A stretch of 64,000 nt of DNA from Varanus komodoensis (taxonomy: Eukaryota; Chordata; Lepidosauria; Squamata; Varanidae), in NCBI RefSeq assembly GCF_004798865.1, contig NW_025335641.1, positions 11,327,301 to 11,391,300 on the forward strand, written 5' to 3'. Position numbers and translations under genes: made by a program. How positions within the stretch are numbered: position 1 is the stretch's first letter; every line of letters starts with the position of its first letter. Positions 11,302 to 23,644 of this stretch are shown one piece after another. The notes beneath the pieces are model-generated. The model was not told the DNA's origin, did not search any database, and worked only from the letters and a program-made list of their open reading frames with translations.

Positions 11302-13364
11302 GTATGTATGGATGCCTTATTTCTAGTTTATTGCTAATTTAATGTGGAAAATTGATAAACAAATGCAAACTATGAAGAAGAATAAATCTTAAGAGCATAG
11401 CAATTGCATGACCAGGACTGACAAAAGGCTAGGTTGTTTAGCATTCTCTGATTCGGTAGGAGCTACTCAGGTTGCCATGCAGAAGAGAAGGGGCTTATTA
11501 TTTGTAGCTCCACATGGCAAGACTAGAATGAATGGATGGAAATTTCAGGGATGCAGAACTTGGCTAAAGGATAGGAGAAACCATCTACAAGTGAGAGTTG
11601 TTTGTCAAGAGAACAAAGTGCCTCAGAAGGTGGTCCTATTTTAGGTGGGAAGGGGGTATACTCCGTTGCCAGATATATTTAAGTAGAGCTGAACAACCAC
11701 TTTTCAGGGATGCTGTAACTAAGCCTTCTCCAACATAGTGCCTTCTACAGGTCCAGGTGCCTTACTATTAGGTTGGCTGATGTGCTCACATCAGGAGTGA
11801 AGCAGGAAAAGCACTTCTCTCTACTTCCCCCCTTCTTATTACATGCAGCAAGGGACACCACCTGCCTAGCCATGACCACTCCCTCACTTATTTGTCCAGC
11901 CAGTCCTGCGTTCTCCCTCTAGTTCACTCTGGGGCACAAGGCTCTCATGACGGCTCAGCTTACCTCTTATGAGAACTTCACAGCTGGGTGGAAAAGAGTA
12001 GGTAGGCAAGCAGGAGTAAGGGACAGAGTGGCAGGGGGATGCTGCCTCATTTGAAACAGGAAAAAACATTGGCCAGGCCTAGCTTTTCAGATGTCTTTCG
12101 TTACAAAATGGAGCATTCCTGACTATTGACTGTGCTGACTGATGCCAATAAACCTTGAACTCTGCAACATCTGGAGATCACCAAGTTGGGGAAAGCTACC
12201 TTAGATGCATGCTGCACTGAAGAACAGGGATGAGCAGGGAGTTGCACTAAATTATCTTCAAGGTTCCTTCCAGGCCACAGTTCTGTGCTTCTATGGAATA
12301 CTGGCAGCTCAGAAGGAAAACATGACTTCTTCCCTGCCTCTGGTACTCAGCCCTTCGATAGTTCTGTCTTCCATGAACTTATCGGGTACCATTGGTTCTA
12401 GAGAAAGGGCCATACCATAGTCATGTATGGCAAAGCATTTGAATATCTAGCTGGATATGGGGGTATATTAAGGATGAGCTATACTTCTCACATACATGAT
12501 AGATTGTTGTCGTCATCTTCTGAGCAGACGCCCCCTTCTCAGATATCTAATAACTACCACTTCCATTCAAGGTACCTTTCTCCCAGCTTTGTTTCTTTAA
12601 ACAAGCTGGAAAATGACAAGCCAGCATTTTTTGTGGGGGAGGTGACTATGAAATGCAGGGTTTTGAGCAGTTTGTGAATTACAACCTGGGAACAGAGAAA
12701 GTCCAAAGTACTTGCAAGGAACACATGTGTTTAGAAAACAGGAAAAGAAGATCATAGCAAAAGTCTCCCCCCCACACTTTTTTTTTTTTTTTTGGCCGCA
12801 GGAGTTGAGGATCTAACTTGCTTTTTCAGCAATGTAGTCAGTCAGGGTGCACATACCTCTTAAGTATCAAGGCATTGAAAACCTGTAGGCAGAAGGTAGA
12901 TGGTAAAATGCTTAATAGATCTCTGGGAGATTTGCAATAGATTGACAAAGCTGAAAAGCTTTCCCTCTTCCTGAGTTAGGTTGCCAAAAAAGAACCCTTG
13001 GTTGAGAAAGCACGAGTGAATTTGTAGGTGAGCTTGGTTCTAGCACTGATCACAAGTTCATGAGCTGAGTACGTGGCCAGAGTCACCTACTCTTTAATCT
13101 ACCCACCCAAGCCACTATTTTGCATCTTGCTCTGGAATGGGGCATGACTTTGGAGACGGAAATATCTGTGGACATAGGAAGGATCAAGGGAAGTACCCCT
13201 TCCCCTGAATTTGAATTACTTTACTAAATGCAGATTCAGGAATATATATTTGGCAGGTAGCATTTAGGTACTCCATAACAGTAATCAAAGTTGTAACTGA
13301 TATAATACTGAAAGTGCATTTATGCATGTACATTATGAATTTAAATCTGATGTTTTTCCTACAG
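11302..13364 (+). other. ABCA4 intron 10
   Basis: 2063 bases. Degraded palindromic-element fragments (CCTTCTCCAACATAGTGCC near 11722, and AACATCTGGAGATCACCAAG near 12168) are scattered in it, plus a 17-base T run near 12779. No exon was seen between exons 10 and 11. Confidence 0.8.
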
Positions 13365-13562
13365 GACACTTTGCAAAATCCTACAGTGAAAGGTTTCTTA
13401 AACGAGCAACTACATTTTGATGATTTAACTGCTGAAGACCTGATCAATTTTCTCTACAATGGGCCACCTGAGAAAAGAAAGGAAGGCATGATAAGCTTTG
13501 ATTGGAGAAATATCTTCAGTGTCATCAACCAAGTTCTGCATACGGTTCACCAATACCTAGAG
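13365..13562 (+). CDS. ABCA4: ABCA4 exon 11 (ECD1)
   Basis: 198 bases, the human length, phase 0 to 0, acceptor CCTACAG and donor GTCAGA. It encodes DTLQNPTVKGFLNEQL, then LTAEDLINFLYNGP and FDWRNIFSVINQVL, ending HQYLE. It matches human DTLGNPTVKDFLNRQL and FDWRDIFNITDRTL. The human NIT sequon (N504) is absent here. Confidence 0.98.
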
Positions 13563-14030
13563 GTCAGATATGCAAGTTTTTTCAGTGGCCCAGATCGCAC
13601 ATAACATAGGTTCTTCAAATGATGGTTTGTCGGGGCTATGTAAATGGGCAAGTCCATGCATTATCCCCCATATGTTGACCACTTCTGTTTTGTCTCAGGT
13701 TTCTAAAATGACCCAGGAATATTGCATTCAAATCCCGAATTCTGGGTTGGTGAGGAACAAACAACCCAGATTTTGAATTCATGTTTTATTGTTCAGAAAA
13801 AAATTCTTTAACAACCCAGAGGTGCAGGTTTGGACATTGCATCAAATGAACTAGGAACAGGGTTTTCCTGGGGATTTTGAGAAACCGAATGGGAAGCAGC
13901 ACTTTCACTTCTTCCTGCATAACCCCAACAATGCATAGATTAAATAATCCGTGAATTTCTGTTACGTGTGAACCAAGTCAATATGAAAATGGAGACATTC
14001 TCAGTTAGAGTGGGTTTCTTGTTCAGCCTT

Positions 14031-14115
14031 TCCTAATCTGGTATCCTCCAGGTACACTGAACTGCAACTTCCATCATCACCCCCAGCAAATATATATGTG
14101 GAGTTTTAAATGTGC
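14031..14115. repeat. Fragment of the short palindromic family
   Basis: The stretch from CCTTTCCTAATCTGGTATCC through GAACTGCAACTTCCATCATC is one arm of the same palindromic family seen at 5835-5955, without an obvious second arm. Confidence 0.45.
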
Positions 14116-16769
14116 TTGGGAGCCATTGAAGAAGAAAAGTTTAAGCTTTCCCCTCCCCATCAGGTGTATTGCTTGGGAGTTTGGTTGAGATAAAAACAGA
14201 ACACACATGGAGAGGAGGGCACTGCATATGAAGCACATGTAGTTTGATCCAGGCATACACAGGGAAGAATTACTTGCACTTTAATTCTAGGAATAATTTG
14301 CTCTTGTTAGTCTGTGTCCTCTTATGGCATTTTGGAGTGGCATAACTTTTTACTTCTCACTCCTTTATGAAGTATAATAGTGTGATGTGGGTGGTCATAA
14401 TGGTCTTTCAGATAAATGTTTGCAATTAGACACTGCTAAAGCTCTGGGGGTCTCATTAGCTGATGAAAAATATGATACAAAGGTGAACTTCTGGCATGGG
14501 ACAGGATGAGAGCTGAGTAGAACAATGGGGTTCTTCCCTTGGGGCTTTAAAGGAGTGGCCTTCACAGGCATTAATGATGGGGCCTTATCTTTCTAACTGA
14601 TGGGTGAGGGTGGGTCAGACCTCACATGAATAATGGGGAAAGGCAATTCAGTATAAACAAACATTTGTAAAACAAAACCCAACAGGTCAATTTAATGTTA
14701 AATCAAGTATTCTTGATCATTATGCTTTGTATCTGTTTTACCAGATTTTGTACTATTGATCTGAATAGCTCAGGGCACTGAGCACAAAGTGATTCACTGC
14801 CTCACAATTTATATAGGGATTCAGAAAATATCATACACAAATGTGAATCTGTATTAACTGCAACTTGAAATGTTTTACTAAACAGATTTAAGGCTATTTT
14901 TGTTTGATCATTATATATGTGAGTGTGTGACACTTTGCAGGATTTAGAGCCCCCTAATTTTTGATATGATGCCTGTATTCTGCCTCATTACCAGATCATA
15001 AATGCTATGCATTTCTGTTGCTTATTAGGTAGATTCCAGTTAAAACTCAAAAGGATATAGTGAATGGTTCCTTCATAAGTTCCTTCTGGTCATACAAATA
15101 AAGCCTAGGTGGTATTGTGGTGCTTTGTTTGCTTCTGTAAAGTAACAAGTTAGTACTGTAGTTGCTTCATATTCTTGTTGCTTATGGTCTTTGTCTAAAA
15201 ACAAGTCCACTAGCTTAGTGTGGCCCCCATGGGGCTTTGGGCTTGTGTCTCTTGAACAGCGGTCTCCCATGTTCTAAGGCAAGCCATTTTTGAAATGAAC
15301 AAGACTTTCCAAAACAGCTTATGACATCACATGAGCCTTTTGTTAGAAGCTTAGTTGGCATAGGGGGAGCCTAATCAGATCCTAAACAATAGAGAGCCTA
15401 GTAACACATAAAAGGCAAATATATTTATTCTGACATAAGCTTTCAGATAGATGGAGTATTATGCATACAGCACATAGTGTGTTTGTGTGTGGCAGAGGAA
15501 ACGGAATCTTTTCCCTCCAAGTTTCTCCTTTGGGTTTAAAAACTACCTTGATGAAAAAATTCATGTGACTGACCATTATATGTAGATTGACCCTTCACTT
15601 CAGTGGTCAAACTGCATCATCTGCTCTCTTGCATATGTGCACAGTAATGTTGCTTATTGCTTCCATTTTAAAAAATGCACACAGCCCTGACATAGCCTTC
15701 TAACAGTTAAGGCATCTTTTGGAATGTCATCAGGTCAGGTTAATTTAGGAACCTTATTTTTAAACAAAGGCAGATGTGTGTTTTTCTTTTAACAAAATAG
15801 CAAACCATTTCTTTAGATGAACAAGGATAAACAAAAGGGGACTTAACATTTCAGAGAGGCCTGCTAGTTAAATAACAAGTTGTCTGTGAGCACTTTGATG
15901 TACAGTAATTGTTGGTTGTTGGCCTGCAAGAGATCATTGAGAAGATAAGATCAAACAAGTTAGCTTTGTGGCATTCTATAAAGTGAGGTAATTAAATACA
16001 TTTCTTCCCAGTCAGTTTAGGAACTGAATACTGTCTACTCACTGGCCCAGATGAGAAACTGATAACAACTCCCTAATTTTGAAGTTAGGAACTATGAGAA
16101 AGATACAAATATGTGATTATGGGTTTGTTTGAGCTTTTTTGTCCCTCAAGTTACTAGCCATGTCATTTATTATTACTATTAAGGTGCAATCCCAGTGCTG
16201 CTAGATGCTGTCTAGATGACCACAAGATAGGTCTAAGTCCCAGGGACGATTTCAGAAATACATTATAAAGCCAGACTTGGGATGCCGACTATGAAGTGTC
16301 CTTCTTCCGCCCTTGCAGTTGTAATTGTTACTTCTGTGCATCTTTTGAACTAATGCAATGAAGGATAGTAGGATACAATGCATCCCAACAGTGCCTTAGC
16401 CCCAGCTGCTTGTGAACAGAGACAAAAGTCACAGGCAGTCAAAATCAGTTGCCTGCCTCTTCTGCAGAGCAAGAACAGCTCAGCATCAATCCTGGCCTCC
16501 ACATTCCTCCTGCACACAACTGGATGCCCATAATCTTATGGGTAGTCCCCTTAGTTATTTATTTAAACTCTTTAGATACCACTTGATATCATAAGAGCTT
16601 TATCACTTTACATAAAACATATATAAAGGACAGAATAAAACCAGTCTAGAAGCAATAATAAATATATTTAAAATGTTAGAATTCGGGTAAAGAATTAAAA
16701 AGCAAACAGTAATGTGGAGCAGTGTGAATAGTAAGTGAGGGAAACACTAAGTAAATAAGTGCACCCTCA

Positions 16770-17070
16770 TTTAAATTTTGCCACAATTTCTGTCTCTCAT
16801 ATGGGACAGTTTCCCAGAAGGGTTGAGTATCAGCACCAAAGTCTTTAACAGGGCTTGGTCACTAATAGGCAGCCAGTGCAGTTGTTCTGATACAGATTGA
16901 ATGTCTGTATAGATAGGTGCTCCAGCAAGCATCTTAACTGCTGTATTCTTCACTATTCAAGCTTCCAAACCAGGTGCAAGAGTAGCCTCATAGACAGCAC
17001 ATTACAGATATCTAATCATGAGTTTACCAATGTATGGTTTATGGTGGCTAAGTTATCCATATAAATATAT
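16770..17070 (-). repeat. Degraded LINE-like remnant
   Basis: On the minus strand the translation includes VSEQLHWLPISDQALLKTLV, which resembles the QLHWLP region near the C-terminus of L2/CR1-type reverse transcriptases. Flanking sequence (GCAGCCAGTGCAGTTGTTCT and onward) looks like an old interspersed repeat of amniotes. The family is uncertain. Confidence 0.4.
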
Positions 17071-17194
17071 GGCTTTTATGGTATTTCCAGTTGCTTTCTC
17101 TGTAGTGATACCCTGGAGTTCAGTTAAATCTCATTGTATCAGTAGATGAAACTGAATTATTGCATGGTGTCTATTGTACAAAACTGTTCTACTA

Positions 17195-17395
17195 TAGTGG
17201 TTGAGAGCATGTGCTATAAGCTCTAAGTCCTTAGTTAGGAACATACCTGGTGGCCTTGGACAAGCTGTTACCTCTTATCCTTAGGTGATACCACATCTGT
17301 AATATATGGAACAAAAGATGGGGCTTGAGTGCACTTGCAGAGTTGTTAGAACTGCTGGGTGCTTTGAGCATTTGGGAAAAGCGCTGTGAAGCAAA
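17195..17395 (+). repeat. MIR-like CORE-SINE remnant
   Basis: The order of motifs fits a MIR: a tRNA-like head TATAGTGGTTGAGAGCATGT, a core GGTGGCCTTGGACAAGCTG followed by ACCTCTTATCC, ACATCTGTAATATATGGAAC, and a tail resembling AGAGTTGTTAGAAC then AAGCGCTGTGAAGC. It is heavily diverged, so old. Confidence 0.55.
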
Positions 17396-17884
17396 ACCAC
17401 AATCTCCTTTAGACCTCTGCTTCTTTAGTACAATTCAGTTTTAATTCCAAAATTCCTGGGTATTTCATTTTAGAGACATCTTTTCCAGGGGAGCCTCTAT
17501 CATATTGCAATCTGCCTACCAATCAACCTGTAAGTTTTGTCCAAAGAAAGAGGCAGATTTGAGTTACAAGACACTCTCCATACTTTCAAGAATGGAGCTC
17601 AGCCATTCCTCCTTTGTCCCAACATGCTATGTGTAATTTGATACGTGAAACACCCACTGGTGGCTAATGTGTTTGGATGGCAATCTCAATTCTGAGACTG
17701 GGTCAAACCTGCAGAGTGTATGGCCAGAATATCTGGTCTACCTTGGAGACTTTTCTATTCTTTTCTGGTCTCCATTTATTAGTTTTTTGTTCAGTTATTT
17801 AAAACAAACATCTGGAGTCTAGGTTCTAGACTTATGAAGAGATCTGGAATATTTGAAAGCTTGCACAATCTCAAGATATTTTGG

Positions 17885-18330
17885 TTGGACCTAATAAAGG
17901 AATTACCTACATAGCTGTGGATTTTGGATTCTTTGTCGTGGCCTCTGTCCATCACACATATGGATGCTGCGCCTGCGCAGTGCCTATGGCCGGGAGATTG
18001 ATAGCTAACGGTGAGTGGACCTTTCGTTGGTACCAAATGTTATCATTATTTCTTGGTACCGATATTGTTCATTGTTTTTCTTAGTACCAATACTGCTCAT
18101 GGAAGAACTAATTTTTTCCACATGGGGGCGTCCATCTGGTCATCAAAGACTGAAGAAAATGGCGGACGTTCCGCTCTTTATAGGCTGTGGGGGAGGGGGA
18201 GCGGACCTTTCCCGCCAAAAAAACCATTAGCTTGTAATCTCTGGCCATAGGCACTGTGCAGGCACAGCACCCATACATGTAACTGCACAGATGGCCACTC
18301 ATAGAACATCAGTTACAGGTAAGCAACCTG
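17885..18330. mobile_element. Foldback (inverted-repeat) DNA element
   Basis: The arms run inverted to each other. The left arm holds CTGCGCCTGCGCAGTGCCTA then TGGCCGGGAGATTGATAGCT. The right arm read backwards gives CTGTGCCTGCACAGTGCCTA then TGGCCAGAGATTACAAGCTA. Arms are about 130 bases with a central 160-200 bases. No transposase frame is present. It looks like a non-autonomous foldback or MITE-type element. The family is not identified. Confidence 0.65.
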
Positions 18331-19025
18331 CTTTTTCAGGCATGCTTTTCATCCTTACTGCTGTTTATACTAGGGACCTTTCCATATTTTCATCCACCAT
18401 TTAAACTATTATAACACTACATTTTTCAGATATGAGATTATTTAACATGAAATTGACCAGAACTATATAGCCATTTTGGCAGAAAACCATATCTGGAGTA
18501 TTCCACCCCAGTGTGCAGTGCTGTCTCAGCTTCTAGGATTGTGGTACTTTACCCTTGTCTCAACTTGGTAATTTTGTTTGTTCTCCTGTGAAAGCTGCAG
18601 TCTAACAACTTATGGAGGACCATACATTTCCCACAAATGATTTAAGGCATGTTTACATGATTTCAAGTCTTCTATGTTTCCCAACCAAGAAACCACAGGT
18701 TGTTAAAATGTGACTTACCACAGAAATAGCTTCCTTGTGCCTTTCTGGCACACCCTTACCATGGAGAGATAGTAACATCTGATCCAGGCTGGAACACATT
18801 AAAAAAGGTTCTGCCCTTGAAACTAAAAGTTCACCCTCATCCCAACCAGAACTGAAGCTTCAAGATGATGATTTTCTTCTCGCTTTTGTATTCTCTTTCC
18901 TAGAGATGAAAATGTATCAAGAGCTCTAACTAGATTAATATTTTCTTGGGGGTGGAGGGGCATACAGGAGACACCGTGACACAGTTAATTAGATTTCACA
19001 CTAGTTTCAATGTGCAGTGTTGCTG

Positions 19026-19206
19026 TAGTGTTAGCACAGAGATGAGAAATCTGCAGTCCAATGGCCAAATGCAGATGTTGGCCTAGTTTCAACTGCTCTC
19101 AGGGCATTTTGCAAACTCTGCCCATGTCAGATCTGTTTCTATCCACGTTAAGCTCTGGTCCTGCCCATTGCTGGAATGCAGACCCTGACAGGTTTGGACT
19201 GAGCTA
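19026..19206. repeat. Non-autonomous hAT-like remnant (GGAATGCAG family)
   Basis: It contains CCAATGGCCAAATGCAGATG and later CCTGCCCATTGCTGGAATGC followed by AGACCCTGACAGG. Related text occurs at 23640-23985 and around 40020-40090. The layout resembles short DNA-transposon derivatives common in squamate introns. The ends are not well defined. Confidence 0.4.
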
Positions 19207-19392
19207 ATACAGACATTAATGGGATATTTTTTCTCTACCTCTGCTACAGAGTAAGGCGCAATAAAATGACAGTGACCCTGTTTTCCTCATGAGTGCCTGA
19301 ATCATACCAAGGTGACTTCTGATGTTGATTTCTCATGTATGTTCCCAGCTATCTTATTTCAACATGCCACATGCTTTCCTTGCTCTCTACAG

Positions 19393-19598
19393 TGTTTGAC
19401 TCTTGATAAATTTGAAGGCCAGGCTGATGAAATTCAGATGACTCATCGTGTCCTCCATCTTCTAGAAGAAAGCAAGTTCTGGGCTGCTGTTGTTTTTTCT
19501 GATTTGGACCCAGAAGCCAGCCAATTGCCACCTCATGTGAAATACAAGATTCGTATGGATATTGATGCAGTGGAGAAAACAAACAAAATAAAGGACAG
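19393..19598 (+). CDS. ABCA4: ABCA4 exon 12 (ECD1)
   Basis: 206 bases, the human length, phase 0 to 2, acceptor CTCTACAG. The donor is GTGATA. It encodes [37 protein letters not shown] and [20 protein letters not shown], ending KIKD plus two bases of the Arg codon equivalent to human R587. That arginine contacts substrate phosphate in ABCA4 structures and is completed by exon 13. Confidence 0.98.
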
Positions 19599-21104
19599 GT
19601 GATAGTCTTTTATTCTCACAATGTTTGCATGGCAAGCATGGCCCAGGTTTTGACCGTGGGATGGTAGTGGGACTACAGTGATTGCAGCCAGAATATTAAT
19701 CATAACAGTTTGGTAATTAAGGCAAAAAATCTAACACATATCCATGTAGTGAAAATATAATAATAGGTGAAGTGAACAAGCAGGACTGTGAAGGACTGGA
19801 CATTTTGGAGGGCATTCATTCATAGGGTCACCATAGGTTTGTGGCACATAACAACAAAAAAGTGACTGACATGCTGGTGTCCTTCATTGGTATGGTGGTA
19901 AATTTTTAAAATGCAGGACAATGAGTGTTTCCCACCCCAGAACAGCAGTGCATGGCATAATGCTCAGTTTATTAGGATCATCATGACTGGCACCCAGTGC
20001 AACCTGACTTCCCCTCTGCTAATTTGTCACAAAGTACAACAGTACAACTGGAAAATTCCATTCACTAGGCAGAGAAAGGAAATTGCACTAGCATTTTAGT
20101 AGGCCTGCACTGAAAATAGTTCTGTAGCTATGTTCCTCCACTTTCTCTCTTCTCCACTACCCCAGTAGTTGCTGCTTGAGGGGGCACACTCACCCTGTCC
20201 CAAAATCCATTCAGCTGCTGTTCCAAAATCTGTGTGTGCTTTCAGACAGGTACTTATAAGCTGGCAGGATAATGAATCTTTTCAGCATGATACAGAACAG
20301 AATGCTTATTTAGAATCAGACCATGTTATATGGATTGAAAGCCAAAGGAAGGCTGGAAAGACTGATTGAATCAAAGATAAGCTAACTGTACATGAAGGAG
20401 TGGTAGCATTTCCCAAATTTTACACATTGAATTAAAGTTCTGCATTACACGAATCCAGTGGTTTGCCCATGAGGGCAAGATTTTTCTTTCACATTTATCT
20501 AGTGGAGGAGGCTGTGATCTGGGTCAAATCCTGAACCAGGTGGTAGGGAGTCTGCAACCCGGAGATAGGCAACATGATGCCCATGGGCACCAGTGTACCA
20601 TCATACACTGTTCTTGATGCCTGCCAAGGTATGTTGCCATACCTCCTTGTAAGGAAATCAATAAATCATAAAAGCCATATTTTGAGAGGAAGCAGATATA
20701 TGGATGGTGATGCACATTAGGCAGAAAAAGAAATCAAGAAGGGGAAATTAGTTGGCTGGCACACTGAGGATAGGGTCAGGGGAGGAAAAAAAGTGTTTAC
20801 TTTCTGGGAAATAAGTTTGTTTTTGTGCTGAAAACTGGCTTTAAAGGGATCTTTAATATAGTGGGGATCAGCCCCCAGCTCTATTTGTATACAGTCTTGT
20901 GTCAAAAGGTTACTTATCCTTTGGGACTGACCATACCTCACCTGGCAGCTATTTTGTGGTAGCACCAAAAACAGATTTTCAAATGGCCAGTGTGCCCATT
21001 GGCCTACTCCTGTCTTAATCCTTCATCCTGTAAACCTGACACTGGTCAGGACCCCTGCAATTGCAGCTTCCTAGGCTAAGTACGTGCTTCACCTGTCTTC
21101 ACAG
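19599..21104 (+). other. ABCA4 intron 12
   Basis: 1506 bases. A BovB LINE 3' fragment lies at 19755-19856. The rest shows short chance frames only. Confidence 0.85.
19755..19856 (+). repeat. BovB (RTE) LINE 3' end fragment
   Basis: The text from AAGCAGGACTGTGAAGGACT through TTTTGGAGGGCATTCATTCA and TAGGGTCACCATAG is almost the same as part of the BovB-like copy at 63640-63920. It is the end of the reverse-transcriptase gene and 3' tail, translating like the LSRTVKDWTFWRAFIHRV end of RTE proteins. Confidence 0.65.
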
Positions 21105-21281
21105 GTATTGGGATCCTGGTCCACGAGCTGACCCACTGGATGATTTGCGGTACATCTGGGGAGGGTTTGCCTATCTGCAAGATATGATTGAGCATGGGAT
21201 TATCAAGACCCACACTGGTGTTGACATGTCTCCAGGGATCTACCTGCAACAAATGCCCTACCCCTGCTTTGTAGATGATGT
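21105..21281 (+). CDS. ABCA4: ABCA4 exon 13 (end of ECD1)
   Basis: 177 bases, the human length, phase 2 to 2, acceptor CTTCACAG and donor GTGAGT. It encodes (R)[38 protein letters not shown] and [15 protein letters not shown]. The Cys of PYPCFVDD matches human C641, known to form a disulfide with C1490 of ECD2. Both partners are kept in this window. The next residues enter TM2. Confidence 0.98.
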
Positions 21282-21960
21282 GTGAGTAAGAACAGCCACA
21301 GCAATCTGTTTCTGATAACTAATTGGGTGGCTGGGTGGGTGGCATATGGGCTTATATGGGAGGCAGGGCTGCTTTTGTCTTTGATCTTGTTGGTTAGCTA
21401 CAGAAATCCCAGGATGAAGGTATTAGGCAAAATCCCCCACCCGCAAGGAGTCAAAGTTGTGCTGATTTAGTTAAGCCTGAGATAAGGAGTCTGGAACCAA
21501 ACAAAGTGCCATGGCATTTTAATACCCAAAATAGAGAATGACAAGGGAGGCTTGAGGTGTGATCTCACTTGCATTGGAAAACAGCTGTCCAATGATTCCA
21601 TTAACAGCAGGAGAATGTAAGAGAAGTTTCAGGGTTATAGGTAAACTTTCTCATAAGGTAAAAGTTCTAATTAGTACACAAGTACACACACATACTTCAA
21701 CTCTTTAAGAGAACCCAGAAACACGACTTGTGTTTTCTTTTCCAAAATGGTCAGAACATGGATAATCTTTTTTGAACTGACTGGCCTAACAGAATTTTGC
21801 TATATTTTCTGCCCTGCACCGGCATGACCTCAGAATTCCCCTGCAAATTAGAAGCCAGAAGCAAAAGCTGTGGCTCTGTCTCTGATGTGTCGTCATTTTG
21901 GTCCAGCAAGTTTCAAAGTGCCAGCAGTTGCTGGGGTTCTGTGGTGTGGTGGACAGAACA

Positions 21961-22036
21961 GCCTTCCCCAGCCAGCTGTGTTGGGCTCCAATTCCCATCA
22001 CGCCTAGCCAATGGTCATGATGGATGGGGATGACGG
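21961..22036. repeat. Fragment of the short palindromic family
   Basis: GCCTTCCCCAGCCAGCTGTG then GGGCTCCAATTCCCATCACG and GCCAATGGTCATGATGG are characteristic of the palindromic family; only one half is clear. Confidence 0.5.
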
Positions 22037-22039
22037 ATG

Positions 22040-22160
22040 CTGAAATATAATGTAGCTAGTTACAGAGTCAGACTGGAACTGAGGTGACCCGTGTTCAGAT
22101 CCTGGTCAGCCATGAGCTCATTGGTGGCCTTGGGCCAGTCTCTGTCTCTCAGCCTTAGGA
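22040..22160 (+). repeat. tRNA-derived SINE fragment
   Basis: GTAGCTAGTTACAGAGTCAG, then GTGTTCAGATCCTGGTCAGC (box B-like), CATGAGCTCATTGGTGGCC and TTGGGCCAGTCTCTGTCTCT fit the + strand of the same SINE family that occurs reversed at 24035-24245 and 45340-45595. Confidence 0.55.
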
Positions 22161-23330
22161 ATGTATGAGAATTTTATTTTTGCTTGCACAACATGCAATC
22201 ATGCCCTATTCGGTGCCTTGAATACAATCACAAATATGAACATGCATCCACCAAAAGTGTCCATGCATTGCTGGACATGTGCTCATCTTTGATTAGCTCA
22301 AATCTCCCAGTTCAGTTTTGCTCAAAATTCCTAATTCACACAAATATCCCTACAGGCTGAATCAACATCTTTTTAGTCTATGGATGAAAGTTGCGCAAAC
22401 TGGAAGAACTGGGCAAGTTTCATATTCCATAGCTGCTTGGATTTTTACAGTTTTCCATTTCATACAGTGAGCCGTGATTGCAAAACAAACAGAAATTGGA
22501 AAGGATACAACCAGTGAGACAATGTTCAGAAGAATCCTAGAAAATCTTGAAAGTGGACCTGTCCTATTCAGCCTCATCTGCCTCACAAAGTTGCTTGGGG
22601 GTAAAGTGGGGCAGGCAACAATATTCGCCATCCTTTTGGAAGAAGGAAGGGTGAGATAAAAATGGAATGAATAATGGTTCTGCAACTGTAGGAGTCAGTT
22701 GAGGCTCAGGGGAGAGCAGGGGCTGGGGAGAGCAATGCAAGCACAGCGTAAGAGTTCTGTGAATAATACAAACCAATGATAGCTTCTCACTTCAGCTTCA
22801 ATTTTCCTTTAAATAGAGCAGTCCTGAAGTTACAGGCTGAATGGACTTTTTCAGGCAACCGAGGTAGGGATCTTGCAAGGGTCTTGCTCCCACCAAAGGC
22901 TTCACATTCCTTTGATTTATCATCAATCATCATCAACCCCAGGTCACTCCTTTACAGGCAGGGAAAGGAACGTAATGCTGTTTCAACTGGTTGCATTCCA
23001 TGATGGCCATATAAAAATGGGTATTGTGCAAAAGGAGAGCTGGGTTACTAGCAAAGCCCAACGAGTAATGAAAGAGATCCCATTTGTGTCTTTTTCTTTG
23101 TTGTCAGTATTGTTTTTGTGGCTGTCTTCTCTTTACTATTTAGCTTACATTATACAGTGGAGGGTAATGTGCAGTAACACAAACAACAGCAAAGGACCAC
23201 TTGCCTTCTTGCTGTGCAGAAAAGTGACACATCTGAAGAAGGGGAGCCCTCTGGTGGTCAGTCTCAGTGCTGTAATTGTTAAAGCAAACTGCATTTTATT
23301 TATTATTTAGGTTTGTACTCTTTAGAACAG

Positions 23331-23644
23331 GAGTCCTCAAACTTTTTAAACAGGGGGCCAGTTGCCAGGTGCCAGCAGTGACCACGGGCCGCCAATGTGG
23401 TGCTGGCAGGGAGGCGCAGGCCCGTGTGGGGGCAGGGCGCGCACGCGCACGAGGCGGAGAGGGGGGCGCACGGGGTGAGGTGCCGGCTTGCTCACAAGGA
23501 GATTGTTTTCTCCAAGCGTTTCCAAAACAACCTCCTTGTGAGCAAGCTGCGCGTGTGCCCAGCGAGTGCAAAACCTGTGGGAGGGTCAGTTAAAAGGGCA
23601 TGGCTGGCCAGATCTGCCCCGCGGGCCTTAGTTTGAGGATCCAT
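23331..23644. mobile_element. Non-autonomous hAT-like DNA element, GC-rich core
   Basis: The left end CAGGAGTCCTCAAACTTTTT and the right end TTAGTTTGAGGATCCATG are inverted repeats of the type CAGGGGTCCTCAAACT used by hAT (Charlie/Tip100-like) elements. The core is rich in CpG and in GGCGC motifs, unlike the AT-rich intron around it. It also has an internal inverted pair, GGCTTGCTCACAAGGAG and CTCCTTGTGAGCAAGC. No transposase frame is present. An 8-bp target duplication is not evident. Confidence 0.65.

Larger units (their letters stand above)
13563..19392 (+). other. ABCA4 intron 11
   Basis: 5830 bases, the longest fully contained intron. It carries a palindromic-element fragment at 14031-14115, a degraded LINE-like remnant on the minus strand at 16770-17070, a MIR-like SINE at 17195-17395, a foldback element at 17885-18330 and a non-autonomous hAT-like remnant at 19026-19206. 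No coding exon was seen. Confidence 0.8.

Noticed and set aside
22873-23310. A 145-codon + strand frame in intron 13
   Set aside because: No domain, no splice or start context, and no sign of conservation that I can judge; its hydrophobic middle is compatible with chance in AT-rich sequence.
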